Shown here piece after piece: positions 1 through 6,773 of a stretch of DNA of 15,452 nt. How positions within the stretch are numbered: position 1 is the first letter of the stretch; each line of letters starts with the position of its first letter. The stretch spans positions 1-15,452 of the forward strand of contig JAIRZX010000722.1 in the NCBI GenBank assembly GCA_031267005.1, in the 5' to 3' direction. The notes beneath the pieces are model-generated. The model had not been told where the DNA came from. It did not search any database and worked only from the letters and a program-made list of their open reading frames with translations. The position numbers and the translations under genes are program-made. This stretch comes from Deltaproteobacteria bacterium. GTDB lineage: Bacteria > Desulfobacterota > Desulfarculia > Adiutricales > Adiutricaceae.

Positions 1-475
1 CGCCGTAGACGCTCAGGAAAAGGAAGACCACCAGGGCCTTCAGGTAGCAGGCCGCCGCCAGGGCGAGGTCGCGGGCCCGCGGAGCGTAGCCGTCCCACAG
101 CGAGAGGGCGGCCCGGCACAGGGCGAACGAGACGAAGGGCATCGCGAAGAAGGGCAGGAACGCGCCCAGGGCGAGCCTCCAGCCCCCGTGGGCGGCGGCG
201 GCCGCGTTCATGCCGGCCATGGCCTCGGCGTTTTCCGGGCCCTTGACCATGAATTCCTTTATTGCCGGGACGAAGGGCTCGAGAAGCCTCGCCGCTGCGG
301 TGTCAGCCACGGCCTCCGCCGCGGCGAGCGCGAGGACGAACAACGCGGCCTGCCAGGGCCTCTCCCAGATGACCGGCCAGGCGTGCCGGAAGATGTCCAG
401 GACATCGGGGGCCTCGGCCTGCCCGTCGCGGGGGCTAAGGCCGTCCTGTAAGTCTTTTTCCGGGTAGGGGTCCAT
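1..475 (-). CDS. Membrane protein, N-terminal part (cut by window edge)
   Basis: The reading frame opens at an ATG at 475 and stays open for 158 codons to the left edge, so the C-terminus lies outside the window. An AGGAA ribosome binding site lies 8 bases ahead of the ATG. The first 35 residues are polar and acidic (start MDPYPEKDLQ), ending in a segment VLDIFRHAWPVIWERPW that looks amphipathic. Hydrophobic segments at about residues 41-58, 100-121 and 140-158 are probable membrane spans, which suggests an inner-membrane protein with a cytoplasmic N-terminus. GC-ending codons dominate, as in the neighbouring genes. I do not recognise the family. The small gene at 671-1084 is upstream on the same strand, 195 bases away. 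The coding call is fairly sure; the function is open. Confidence 0.75.
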   Translation of the reverse strand, partial: MDPYPEKDLQDGLSPRDGQAEAPDVLDIFRHAWPVIWERPWQAALFVLALAAAEAVADTAAARLLEPFVPAIKEFMVKGPENAEAMAGMNAAAAAHGGWRLALGAFLPFFAMPFVSFALCRAALSLWDGYAPRARDLALAAACYLKALVVFLFLSVYG

Positions 476-670
476 GTCGCGGGTTCCTGGGACTTTCGCT
501 GGGCGGACGGCCGACGGCGCGGGAGCCAGGCGGCGCGGCGTTAAGGGGAAGCTTCCGGCATTATCAGGAGTGGCTCCGGTTCGCGTTCGGCTTGCTCTGC
601 CTGTCAGTCTGCCAGTCTGCCAGCCAGCCTGCAAACCAGCTGGCCGGCTTAGGCGGCCTTGCCGGGTTAG
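476..670. other. Intergenic gap with short CAGTCTGC repeats
   Basis: This gap separates two minus-strand genes. Around 600-640 the 8-base word CAGTCTGC occurs twice in tandem and runs into related CAGCC/CTGC copies. No convincing terminator (stem plus T-run on the minus strand) is visible, so read-through from the gene at 671-1084 into the membrane protein gene is possible. Confidence 0.4.
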
Positions 671-1084
671 CTAGGCTTGGGTCGCGGCAGCTTCGGCGGC
701 GGCCAGGTATGAGAAGATCTCGGACAGGGTCTGGCGGTAGCCGTTGTAGAGCTCGATTAAATTCGCGTTTTCCCTGTAGTCCGGGATGCTCAACAGCACC
801 ACGGGGAGCCTTGCCGCGAGGTTGTAGAGGGCGGCTATGCCGCAGAAGGCCTGGTATTCCTCGGCGGTGACGGAGGCGGGCGGGCTGTCCCGCATGACCT
901 TCCGGAGATCCGGGACGTAACCTCCCAGGGCCTTGGCGTCGCGGAACGCCAGATCCTGGAGCTTCGCGTCGCCGGGGGTCTCCCCGGGCGGGTTCAAGGA
1001 GGCAAGGAGCCGGTCCCAGAGCTCCCCGTCCAGCCCGGAAGCGAGGCCTATCAGGCGGCGGTGGAGTTCGACGAAGGTCTTCAT
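671..1084 (-). CDS. Small hypothetical protein, 137 residues
   Basis: This frame encodes a 137-residue, mostly helical, probably soluble protein starting MKTFVELHRR. It has no signal peptide or clear membrane span; the most hydrophobic stretch (about residues 83-100, GIAALYNLAARLPVVLLS) contains an Arg. The C-terminus is Ala-rich (AAAEAAATQA). Codon use is GC-ending like the known genes, and the opposite-strand frames look like shadows. The start is chosen because it is the first ATG of the frame, but the ribosome binding site is weak (ACAGG about 9 bases upstream). No catalytic or binding motif is recognisable and I cannot name a family. It lies between malQ and the membrane protein gene on the same strand. 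Confidence 0.55.
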   Translation of the reverse strand: MKTFVELHRRLIGLASGLDGELWDRLLASLNPPGETPGDAKLQDLAFRDAKALGGYVPDLRKVMRDSPPASVTAEEYQAFCGIAALYNLAARLPVVLLSIPDYRENANLIELYNGYRQTLSEIFSYLAAAEAAATQA

Positions 1085-1457
1085 TTTCGAGCCTGTGATA
1101 TGGATAAAGGGCTTTGCGGGCAGGGCGGGGATTAAAACCGGTCGGGCCGGTGGCGACGGGAGGGCCGAGGTGCGGCCGGGCGCTTGTTGAAACGGCAGGA
1201 CGGGCGAGGGCGTACAGGAAGGAGAGGCGAGGGCGAGGGCTCAAAGGCGGACTTTATCTCTATTATATTGCGAGAGAGGGTAAGTCTTTATATTGCGAGA
1301 AAGGGAAATAGCGAGGGAACGCCCCGGTCCCGCTAGCGAACGCTGCGGCAAAGGGCCTCCGGAACTTCAAAGGACCCGAACGCAGACGCATATTAGCATA
1401 AATCTCCGGGCTCAAGGGAACGGCGGGAATTCAGCAAGGGACGGGATTACTCCGCAG
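1085..1457. other. Intergenic region with a 25-bp direct repeat
   Basis: No gene is supportable here. Two copies of an ATATTGCGAG-containing segment occur 25 bases apart (1265 and 1290), each followed by AGAGGG or AAAGGG. The neighbouring bases 1196-1240 are rich in GGCGAGGGC words. The stretch leads directly into the 21-bp array at 1458. Confidence 0.4.
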
Positions 1458-1667
1458 GGAACGGGCGTCTGTCAGCTGGGAAAGGCGGGCCTTCCGAGGG
1501 GAAAGGCGGGCCTTCCGAGGGGAAAGGCGGGCCTTCCGAGGGGAAAGGCGGGGCTTCCGCAGGGACCGGGCGTCTATCAACTGGGAAAGGCGGGCCTTCC
1601 GAGGGGAAAGGCGGGCCTTCCGCAGGGAACGGGCGTCCTTCAGCTGGGAAAGGCGGGCCTGCCGCGG
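1458..1667. repeat. 21-bp tandem array, ten units of two types
   Basis: Ten consecutive units are each exactly 21 bases long. Type A begins GGAAAGGCGGGCCTTCC and type B begins GGAACGGGCGTCTGTCAG. The order is B-A-A-A-A-B-A-A-B-A (unit starts 1458, 1479, 1500, 1521, 1542, 1563, 1584, 1605, 1626, 1647). Type A contains the interrupted inverted repeat GGAA(A)GG...CCTTCC. Because 21 is a multiple of three, several frames stay open and give 7-residue repeats such as GKAGLPR, but nothing else supports a protein. The units do not resemble CRISPR repeats, as there are no unique spacers. Confidence 0.9.
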
Positions 1668-1789
1668 CATTCGGAGCGTCCGGGTTGGGCGGCCGGTTAG
1701 GGCGCACGGTCTGCCGCAAGCTTCCGGCCTCGCCTGTCTAGCCAGTCAGGCCGCTTGTCATCTGGGCTTGCGTAGGCCGGGCCTCGGGG
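1668..1789. other. Intergenic spacer, nothing clear
   Basis: This is a GC-rich spacer between the 21-bp array and the malQ terminator. I see no gene, promoter or conserved RNA structure in it. Confidence 0.3.
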
Positions 1790-1822
1790 AAAAAAACCGC
1801 CGATCCCGGAAGAGGGCGGCGG
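1790..1822 (-). terminator. Rho-independent terminator for malQ
   Basis: On the minus strand the RNA would form CCGCCGCCC, loop UCUUCC, then GGG-AU-CGGCGG (six pairs plus three, with a 2-base bulge), followed at once by seven U (1796-1790). The wider flanks GCCTCGG/CCGAGGC (about 1781-1787 and 1837-1843) could extend the pairing. It lies about 170 bases downstream of the malQ stop codon and fits as its end point. Confidence 0.7.
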
Positions 1823-1992
1823 CTGAAAAAACCGTCCGAGGCAAAGGGCGGGAGACGCGGCGTCAGGAGTGGATACGGGACGGGGTGCGGGGGCTACGGG
1901 GACCGCCGCCCCGCTCGGGCCCTTTCGGCATCCCGGCGCTCTTCTTCGGGGGAAACGGCCGCAGGTGATTGGGCGCCAGGCCAGCCCGGCCC

Positions 1993-3585
1993 TTACGGCG
2001 CGGGGTCGGCCCCGGCCTTTCCCGGAGGGCCCGCCGCGGCCTCGTAGGTGAGGGTGTTGGGGTGCGTCCAGTTGTCCCGGCCGGCCGCGGCCCCGAGTTC
2101 GGCCAGCTCTCCGGCCAGGCGCTCCGTCAGCGGCGCGAAGCTCCCGAGGCGCCACTCCCAGTTGCCGGCGGGGGAGCCCGGGAGGTTCATCCTGTGCTCC
2201 TGGTCGAGGTTTAAGAGATCCTGGAGGGTGGTAACGGCGATGGCGGCGGGCGAGCACCAGGCCAGTGTGACCAGGGCGCGGGCCGCGCTCTCGTAGTCGA
2301 GCGGGCGGCCCGCCAGGAGATCCAGCGCGCGGCGGCCCTTGATGTCCAGCTCGCGGCTGTACCAGCCCCGGGCGGTGTTGGAGTCGTGGGTGGAGGAATA
2401 TGCGACGTTGTCCGGCTCGATGCGGAAAGGGCAGTGGCTGGAGAGCCCCGCGGGATCCCCGGCCCCGAACTGGAGCACCCGCATGCCGGGGAAGTCCCGG
2501 GACTTCCTGAGTTCGGTAACGTCGGGGGTGATGACCCCCAGGTCCTCGGCAATGATGTTGAGCCCGCGCCCGGGGGCTACGCGGTCGAACAGTTCGCGGC
2601 CGGGGCCCGGGAGCCATTCCCCGAAGCGGGCCGTCCGGCCGTCCGGCTTTACCGTCCAGCAAGCGGCGAAGGCCCTGAAGTGGTCGAGCCGCGTCCAGTC
2701 GAAGAGCCCCAGGTTGTGGAGGATGCGCCTGGACCACCAGGCGTAGCCCTGGTCGCGGTGCCTGGGCCAGTCGTAGACGGGGTTGCCCCAGAGCTGGCCC
2801 TGATCGGAGTAGTAGTCGGGCGGCACCCCCGCCATGAGCCCGGTCTCCCCGGAGTGGTCCAGAGCGAAGAGGCCGCGGTTGGCCCAGACGTCCGCCGAGT
2901 CGTGGCTCACGTAGAAGGCGGCGTCCCCGATGAGCCCCACTCGGAGATCGGCCAGACGGGCCTTGAGCCAGGTCAGCTGGCCGAAGAGCCTCCACTGGCC
3001 GAACTTGACCCTCAGGATCTCCCGGGAGAGGGCGGTCCCCCAGTGGCGGAGCGCGTCCTCCCTGCGGTCCTTGAGGTCATCGGGCCAGGCGGTCCAGGAG
3101 GAGCCCCCGAAGCGGTCCTTGGCGGCCGAGAAGAGGGCGTAGTCGTCGAGCCAGGATCCGTTGAAGGCGAGAAAGCCCCGGAAGTCGGGATCGTCTAAGA
3201 GGGCCCCCTCGGCCTTCCTGAAGGCCCTGTCCAGCGCTTCTTTCTTGGCGGCGATGACCCTGGGGTAGTCCACGCGGGGGCCGGGGGGGATCTCGAGGCC
3301 GCGCAGGTCGGCCCGATCCAGGAGCCCGTCCCGGAACAGGATTTCTGGGCTCGCGTAGAGTTCCCAGACGGCGTAGGCCGAGAAGCCCGAGTAGGGGGAG
3401 TTGCCCAGAGACGGCGCGGTCGGGTTGACCGGCAGGATCTGCCAGAAGTGGGCGCCCGCGCCGCTGGCGAAGCGGGCGAGCTTCACCGCGTCCGGCCCGA
3501 AATCCCCGGCCCCGTATGGCGTGGGCAACGCCGACAGGGGAACAAGAAGCCCCGCCGCCCTCCATCCCTCGTCGAACCTGCTCAT
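1993..3585 (-). CDS. malQ: 4-alpha-glucanotransferase (amylomaltase, GH77)
   Basis: This enzyme moves glucan segments between maltodextrins and releases glucose, in cytoplasmic maltodextrin and glycogen metabolism. The 530-residue length is typical of the family. The GH77 landmarks are in order: RAAGLLVPLSALPTPYGAGD at residues 9-28, the substrate-contact region LPVNPTAPSLGNSPYS at 51-66, GDAAFYVSHDSADVW near 220-234, GVPPDYYSDQGQLWGNPVYDW near 253-273, RLDHFRA with the predicted nucleophile Asp301, IAEDLG with the acid/base Glu347, STHDSNTARGW with Asp401, and RMNLPGSPAGNWEWR at 465-479. By analogy with the Thermus enzyme these form the catalytic triad. The start has a GGAGAG ribosome binding site 7-8 bases upstream. 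The final about 15 residues (Gly/Pro/Ala) are low in complexity. A terminator lies downstream at 1790-1822. The small gene at 3801-4109 precedes it, separated by 215 bases. Confidence 0.97.
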   Translation of the reverse strand: MSRFDEGWRAAGLLVPLSALPTPYGAGDFGPDAVKLARFASGAGAHFWQILPVNPTAPSLGNSPYSGFSAYAVWELYASPEILFRDGLLDRADLRGLEIPPGPRVDYPRVIAAKKEALDRAFRKAEGALLDDPDFRGFLAFNGSWLDDYALFSAAKDRFGGSSWTAWPDDLKDRREDALRHWGTALSREILRVKFGQWRLFGQLTWLKARLADLRVGLIGDAAFYVSHDSADVWANRGLFALDHSGETGLMAGVPPDYYSDQGQLWGNPVYDWPRHRDQGYAWWSRRILHNLGLFDWTRLDHFRAFAACWTVKPDGRTARFGEWLPGPGRELFDRVAPGRGLNIIAEDLGVITPDVTELRKSRDFPGMRVLQFGAGDPAGLSSHCPFRIEPDNVAYSSTHDSNTARGWYSRELDIKGRRALDLLAGRPLDYESAARALVTLAWCSPAAIAVTTLQDLLNLDQEHRMNLPGSPAGNWEWRLGSFAPLTERLAGELAELGAAAGRDNWTHPNTLTYEAAAGPPGKAGADPAP

Positions 3586-3800
3586 GGAAAAAACTCTCCA
3601 AAAAAGCCCCCGTGGGGGGCGTGAACCACGCCGCGTCAGGAGCGGCGGAAACTTGGCCCGGCCGCGCTTTTCAGGCGGGCGGGAAAGGCGGGCGCGCCAT
3701 GAGCCCGGCGGCGTTCCGGAGCGGGAGGCGGGCCGCGGGAAAGCGGAGGGGAAGCCCCGTCAGCGCGGGAGCCGGCTTTCGTTCTCCCGTCGGCTCCTGG

Positions 3801-4109
3801 CTAGGGCTTGGCGGCCCCCGGGGGCGGCACGAGGCTCAGTTCCGGGCGCGGGCGGGCGCAGTCGTCCGCCTTGTTACCGGTGCGCTTCGGGTTGGAGTTC
3901 AGCTGGTTGACTTTTTCGCAGAACTGGATGTTCTTGATGCGGCACCCGTTTATGAGGAAGTAGAGGATCACCGCCTCTTCCCATTCCTGGATGGTGTTGA
4001 AGTTGTCCATGCGCTTCTGGTACTCGGGCAGGAGCGCCATGAGGTCCAGTTCGTTCAGGGAGAGGATCTCCCGGGCGATTTTCCTCAGCTTGTCTTGGGT
4101 GGCTGTCAT
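3801..4109 (-). CDS. Small hypothetical protein, 102 residues
   Basis: The frame encodes a 102-residue protein starting MTATQDKLRK. Residues 1-78 look like a compact helical domain with alternating charged and hydrophobic residues (for example NELDLMALLPEYQKRMDNF) and two Cys (in INGCRIK and QFCEKV). The last 20 residues are Pro-rich and probably disordered (ELSLVPPPGAAKP). Amino-acid use is balanced and contains more Ile, Asn and Tyr than random GC-rich frames do, which favours a real gene. GAGG about 11 bases ahead of the ATG is a modest ribosome binding site. No family is recognised. It runs in the same direction as malQ, 215 bases upstream; a functional link is only suggested by position. 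Confidence 0.6.
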   Translation of the reverse strand: MTATQDKLRKIAREILSLNELDLMALLPEYQKRMDNFNTIQEWEEAVILYFLINGCRIKNIQFCEKVNQLNSNPKRTGNKADDCARPRPELSLVPPPGAAKP

Positions 4110-4167
4110 TGAGGTATGGCCTCGCGGGAATCGCCTGGGGGTGGGCCGCGCTGTTGGGCGCGGGACG

Positions 4168-4173
4168 TTATAA
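4168..4173 (-). promoter_or_regulatory. Possible -10 element (TATAAC)
   Basis: Read on the minus strand, the sequence CCTTATAACG contains TATAAC, a good -10-like hexamer about 59 bases ahead of the small gene at 3801-4109. The hexamer at the matching -35 position (AGTACA, 17 bases upstream) is poor, so this is a weak prediction. Confidence 0.25.
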
Positions 4174-4427
4174 GGTGGAGGACTTTGCCTGTACTTTAGC
4201 CATTATGCCAGTCTTCCGCAACCGTTTCAATCAAATCATCGAATCGGGGGGCGTCCGAAGGGCATGTGAAAGCCGCTTTACGCCTCGGAGCTTTCCACTG
4301 GGGAGCAGGGCCTCCGGGACTGGGCGTTGGCTGGGGCTGGCCGGACCCACAGGATGACGGCCGCTGGGAAAGGAGCCCGGTCGCTGCAGGGAGGGAGAGT
4401 TCCCCGCCTGGAGAAGGGAGATTTCCC

Positions 4428-4670
4428 GGAGGCGTCGGCATTCCCGGCGTGGGGCTTTCCCGGAGGCGTCGGCTTTCCCGGCGTGGGGTTTTCCCGGAGG
4501 CGTCGGCTTTCCCGGCGTGGGGCTTTTCCCGGAGGCGTCGGCTTTCCCGGCGTGGGGCTTTTCCCGAGGCGGGGGTTTACCTGGAGGCGTCGGCATTCCC
4601 GGAGGCGTCGGCTTTCCCGGCGTGGGGCTTTTCCCGAGGCGGAAGCTTTCCCCGAGGCGGGGGCTTACCC
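4428..4670. repeat. Modular 17/18-bp tandem repeat ending in TTTCCC
   Basis: Three related modules, GGAGGCGTCGGCTTTCCC (18), GGCGTGGGGCTTTTCCC (17) and variants of GAGGCGGGGGTTTACC (17), follow one another without gaps. In the first half the 18- and 17-base modules alternate to make a 35-base period; in the second half the order changes. Nearly all modules end in TTTCCC or a close variant. Frames across it yield only low-complexity Gly/Pro/Lys peptides and show indel-driven frame changes, so I treat it as non-coding. There are no unique spacers, so it is not CRISPR. Confidence 0.9.
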
Positions 4671-5294
4671 GGAGAAGGTACGGAGGATTCGTCCGCAGGG
4701 CTGTCCGGATCCACCGGAGGGCCGATGCTTGGAAGGGGGCCCGGTCCAGGCCGGCAGGCAGGATTTCCCCAACGGACGGATATCTCGGGCCAGCGGCAAA
4801 AGGGGGACGGAGATTAGAGGTCCGGGGCCAGGTTTCGGGCGGACTTAAGGGGGTGATTTGGCAAGATGCCCAAGCCGTCCGGGGAAGAGGCTCCTGGAAG
4901 CGATTACTATTTGTTCGTTTGGGATGCCCCTCCCCCGTATATGGAGCCTCCGCTTTAAAAATCTTTTCCAAGTTGAGCAAACCAAGCCGCGAACTGAAAC
5001 GTCGACGCTTTGGCGCTTTTTGGGATATATTGGAGTTTGGGCCTGGAAGGGTGCCTGAAGACACGGCATTCGGCGCCGGTTTCGGGTACGGAGAGCCCTT
5101 TCCGGCGCCAGGGTTTCGTTAACTCCCTCCGTTTTCCGGATAAGGCTTCTCGGCCGCGCCCGGACCACGGGGGCCGCTGGCCGTCACGGAGCGAGTGCCG
5201 TACCCTCGGTTCCCGCCCGGGTCGGGTGAAAGGCGTTCCGATTTTCAGCAGTACACTGTCCATCCTCCCGCCCGGCGGACGGCAAAGCAATTAA
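4671..5294. other. Long gene-free GC-rich stretch
   Basis: Several overlapping frames are open here on both strands, but none has a ribosome binding site, domain signature or coding-like codon pattern; the encoded peptides are rich in Arg, Pro and Ser, as expected from random GC-rich DNA. I see no RNA gene either. Confidence 0.45.
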
Positions 5295-5720
5295 TGGTAA
5301 CGGCCTCGGAGGTAAGGTTTAAAAATTTTGCTGGACTATCTTGTGATTGCGTTAAATGGTCCTGACGGCATTATATTGCGCGGCATCCGTGGAAAGGAAG
5401 AATCAGGCTAGATTGTTTAATCATAAAATTATGTAAAACTGACAAAATATTGCCATAGATTATAAATATTAGAAAAGGGAGGGTATTTAATTCATATGTG
5501 GCATAGTCATTTCTTGGGCATTATTCTAAGATTTAACGTCAATGGCAATATAGTGACAAAGAATTTTCCTTCGGGATAATAATTAAACCAAAATGTAATT
5601 GAATAAGGTATGTGCCAACTATGTGTAAATAATATGGAAAAAATCAATATTAAAATGCGGTTATCGGAACGGTTGAGCAGTAAATATGTATTCACGCCAT
5701 AATTTCAGGCACGGTTCAAC
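5295..5720. other. AT-rich island
   Basis: About 430 bases are clearly AT-rich (stretches such as TAATCATAAAATTATGTAAA and AATAATATGGAAAAAATCAA) in otherwise very GC-rich DNA. One short frame on the minus strand (5507-5695, 62 residues, rich in Ile, Leu and Phe) is open, but its composition just reflects the AT-rich bases and no convincing ribosome binding site supports it. There is no transposase, integrase or tRNA next to it. It may be a regulatory region, a replication- or nucleoid-protein-related site, or acquired DNA. Confidence 0.6.
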
Positions 5721-6003
5721 AACCGGCATTAAGGCTTATGATGTTGTCGGCGTTATGCGTTGCGGGGCAATCCTATCCTTTCGAGCCTGCTTTGCCGTAC
5801 GTAAACCCAGCAGTTTGGAATTGCGTTCTGCGGATGCCTGGAAAATGGTCCTGACAGTTACTTGGACCGGGAAAGGATGCGAAAACCTGTTGCCTGGCAG
5901 CAACAGCCTCTTAGTAAGCAGCCAGCCGCAATCATTTACCAGCGCCCCGTCCCTTCGCGGGCCGGCCCGCATGCCTCAGCGACGTTGCCCTGACACTTCC
6001 CGG
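5721..6003. other. Gene-free spacer, nothing clear
   Basis: The base composition returns to intermediate GC. Frames crossing this stretch continue into the pyrimidine repeat region and have no recognisable protein features. No promoter or RNA gene is evident. Confidence 0.35.
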
Positions 6004-6262
6004 CACCTTGCTCCTTGCTCCTTGCTTCCCTTTGCTTTTCCCCGTTCGCCCCCTTGCTCCTTGCTTCCCTTTGGTTTCCCTATTCGCTCCCTTGTTCCCT
6101 CAGCCTTTCCGCCTCGCCCCCTCACTTCCTTAACCTTTCCCCCATCGCCCCTTTGTTCCCGAACCCTTTGTTCCCGAACCCTTTGTTCCCGAAGCCTTTC
6201 CGCCATCGCTCCCTAAGTCCCTCGCCCTTTGCCCCTTCGTTCGCTTGCTTCCCCGGCCTTTC
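6004..6262. repeat. Polypyrimidine tandem repeat tract
   Basis: The plus strand is nearly all C and T for about 260 bases, with G mainly in TTG or TCG words. Two 39-base-spaced copies of GCTCCTTGCTTCCCTTTG start at 6017 and 6056. A perfect 15-base repeat CTTTGTTCCCGAACC occurs three times at 6151, 6166 and 6181 (the last copy with GAAGC). The minus-strand frame gives a charged low-complexity peptide (VREQRVREQR, GSKEQG) without a plausible start signal, so non-coding DNA is more likely. Confidence 0.85.
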
Positions 6263-6533
6263 CGGAATTGCCAGCTACGGCAATCGGGCTGCCCGCCCGT
6301 CTGGCCTCCGCCCACTCCGCCTTTCCGGCATTTGCCCCTCCCGAGGAATTCAGCTGCCAGCCAATCTGGATTCAGCCCTTCTTCCCCCGTTTATTTCGCC
6401 TTTCCGGGGCGCAACCCCCCCGGCGATAAAGTTTCTCGCCGCGCCAGGTTTATACTTTCCGGCCCCGGCCGTCTTCGCGTCCATTTTCCGGGCGGGTTGA
6501 CGCCGGTAAACCGAAAGCGCGAAGCTTTCAGGC
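6263..6533. other. Spacer upstream of pgi promoter
   Basis: No gene or repeat array is visible; C/T bias decreases gradually from the pyrimidine tract. It leads into the AAGCCTTC cluster and the promoter at 6568-6595. Confidence 0.3.
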
Positions 6534-6559
6534 AAGCCTTCGGAAGCCTTCAAGCCTTC
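6534..6559. repeat. Three AAGCCTTC copies ahead of the pgi promoter
   Basis: The octamer AAGCCTTC occurs at 6534-6541, 6544-6551 and 6552-6559, directly upstream of the predicted -35 box at 6568. The position suits an activator-binding cluster, but simple repeat growth, common in this window, would explain it equally well. Confidence 0.45.
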
Positions 6560-6567
6560 GGCTTTCC

Positions 6568-6595
6568 TTGAATTTTTTAGGGATTGCGCTATACT
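6568..6595 (+). promoter_or_regulatory. Sigma-70-type promoter for pgi
   Basis: TTGAAT (6568-6573) and TATACT (6590-6595) are separated by 16 bases and match the -35 and -10 consensus TTGACA/TATAAT well. They sit in a short AT-rich patch within GC-rich DNA. Transcription would begin near 6602 and give a leader of about 170 bases before the pgi start at 6774. Confidence 0.6.
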
Positions 6596-6715
6596 TAAGA
6601 GGAACGTTTCACGGCGTAGCGCCCGCCATGCGCGGGCGGCCCCGCCCGGCCTTCCCGGGGACGGCAGGCCCTCCTAAAGCGTAGACCCCGGCCGGGGGTT
6701 TCCCCGGGCCCCGCG

Positions 6716-6737
6716 CGGCCCGGGCGGGCCCGGGCCG
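6716..6737 (+). other. Very GC-rich hairpin in the pgi leader
   Basis: CGGCCCGGGC (6716-6725) and GCCCGGGCCG (6728-6737) are perfect inverted copies with two bases between them. Flanking CCGCGC and GGCGCGG could extend the structure. It has no T-run, so it is not a classical terminator. It lies 36 bases before the pgi ATG and could influence translation or RNA stability. Confidence 0.5.
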
Positions 6738-6773
6738 CCCGGCGCGGGAAGCCCGGCCGGAGAAAGGGACCGT

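Noticed and set aside
1458..1667. CRISPR array or repeat-protein gene
   Set aside because: The 21-base units are contiguous without spacers. Open frames (7-residue GKAGLPR repeats) follow from the multiple-of-three length; no ribosome binding site or non-repeat domain supports a protein.
1697..2995. 432-residue minus-strand gene overlapping malQ
   Set aside because: It is an out-of-frame shadow of malQ with Arg/Pro-rich composition and no motifs.
4231..5064. 277-residue minus-strand gene
   Set aside because: It runs through the 17/18-bp array, is dominated by Pro/Gly/Lys/Arg low complexity, and has no domain or start signal.
5507..5695. Small hydrophobic protein in the AT-rich island
   Set aside because: The Ile/Leu/Phe/Asn content is what AT-rich DNA encodes by chance; no ribosome binding site or adjacent toxin-antitoxin partner is visible.
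5349..5858. Direct repeat AATGGTCCTGAC at about 5355 and 5845 as element borders
   Set aside because: A shared word of about 12-13 bases is expected once or so by chance in a window of this size, and nothing between the copies suggests an element.
5686..6216. 176-residue plus-strand gene
   Set aside because: The second half is translation of the polypyrimidine repeats (Leu/Ser/Pro/Cys only), and the first half has no recognisable features or ribosome binding site.
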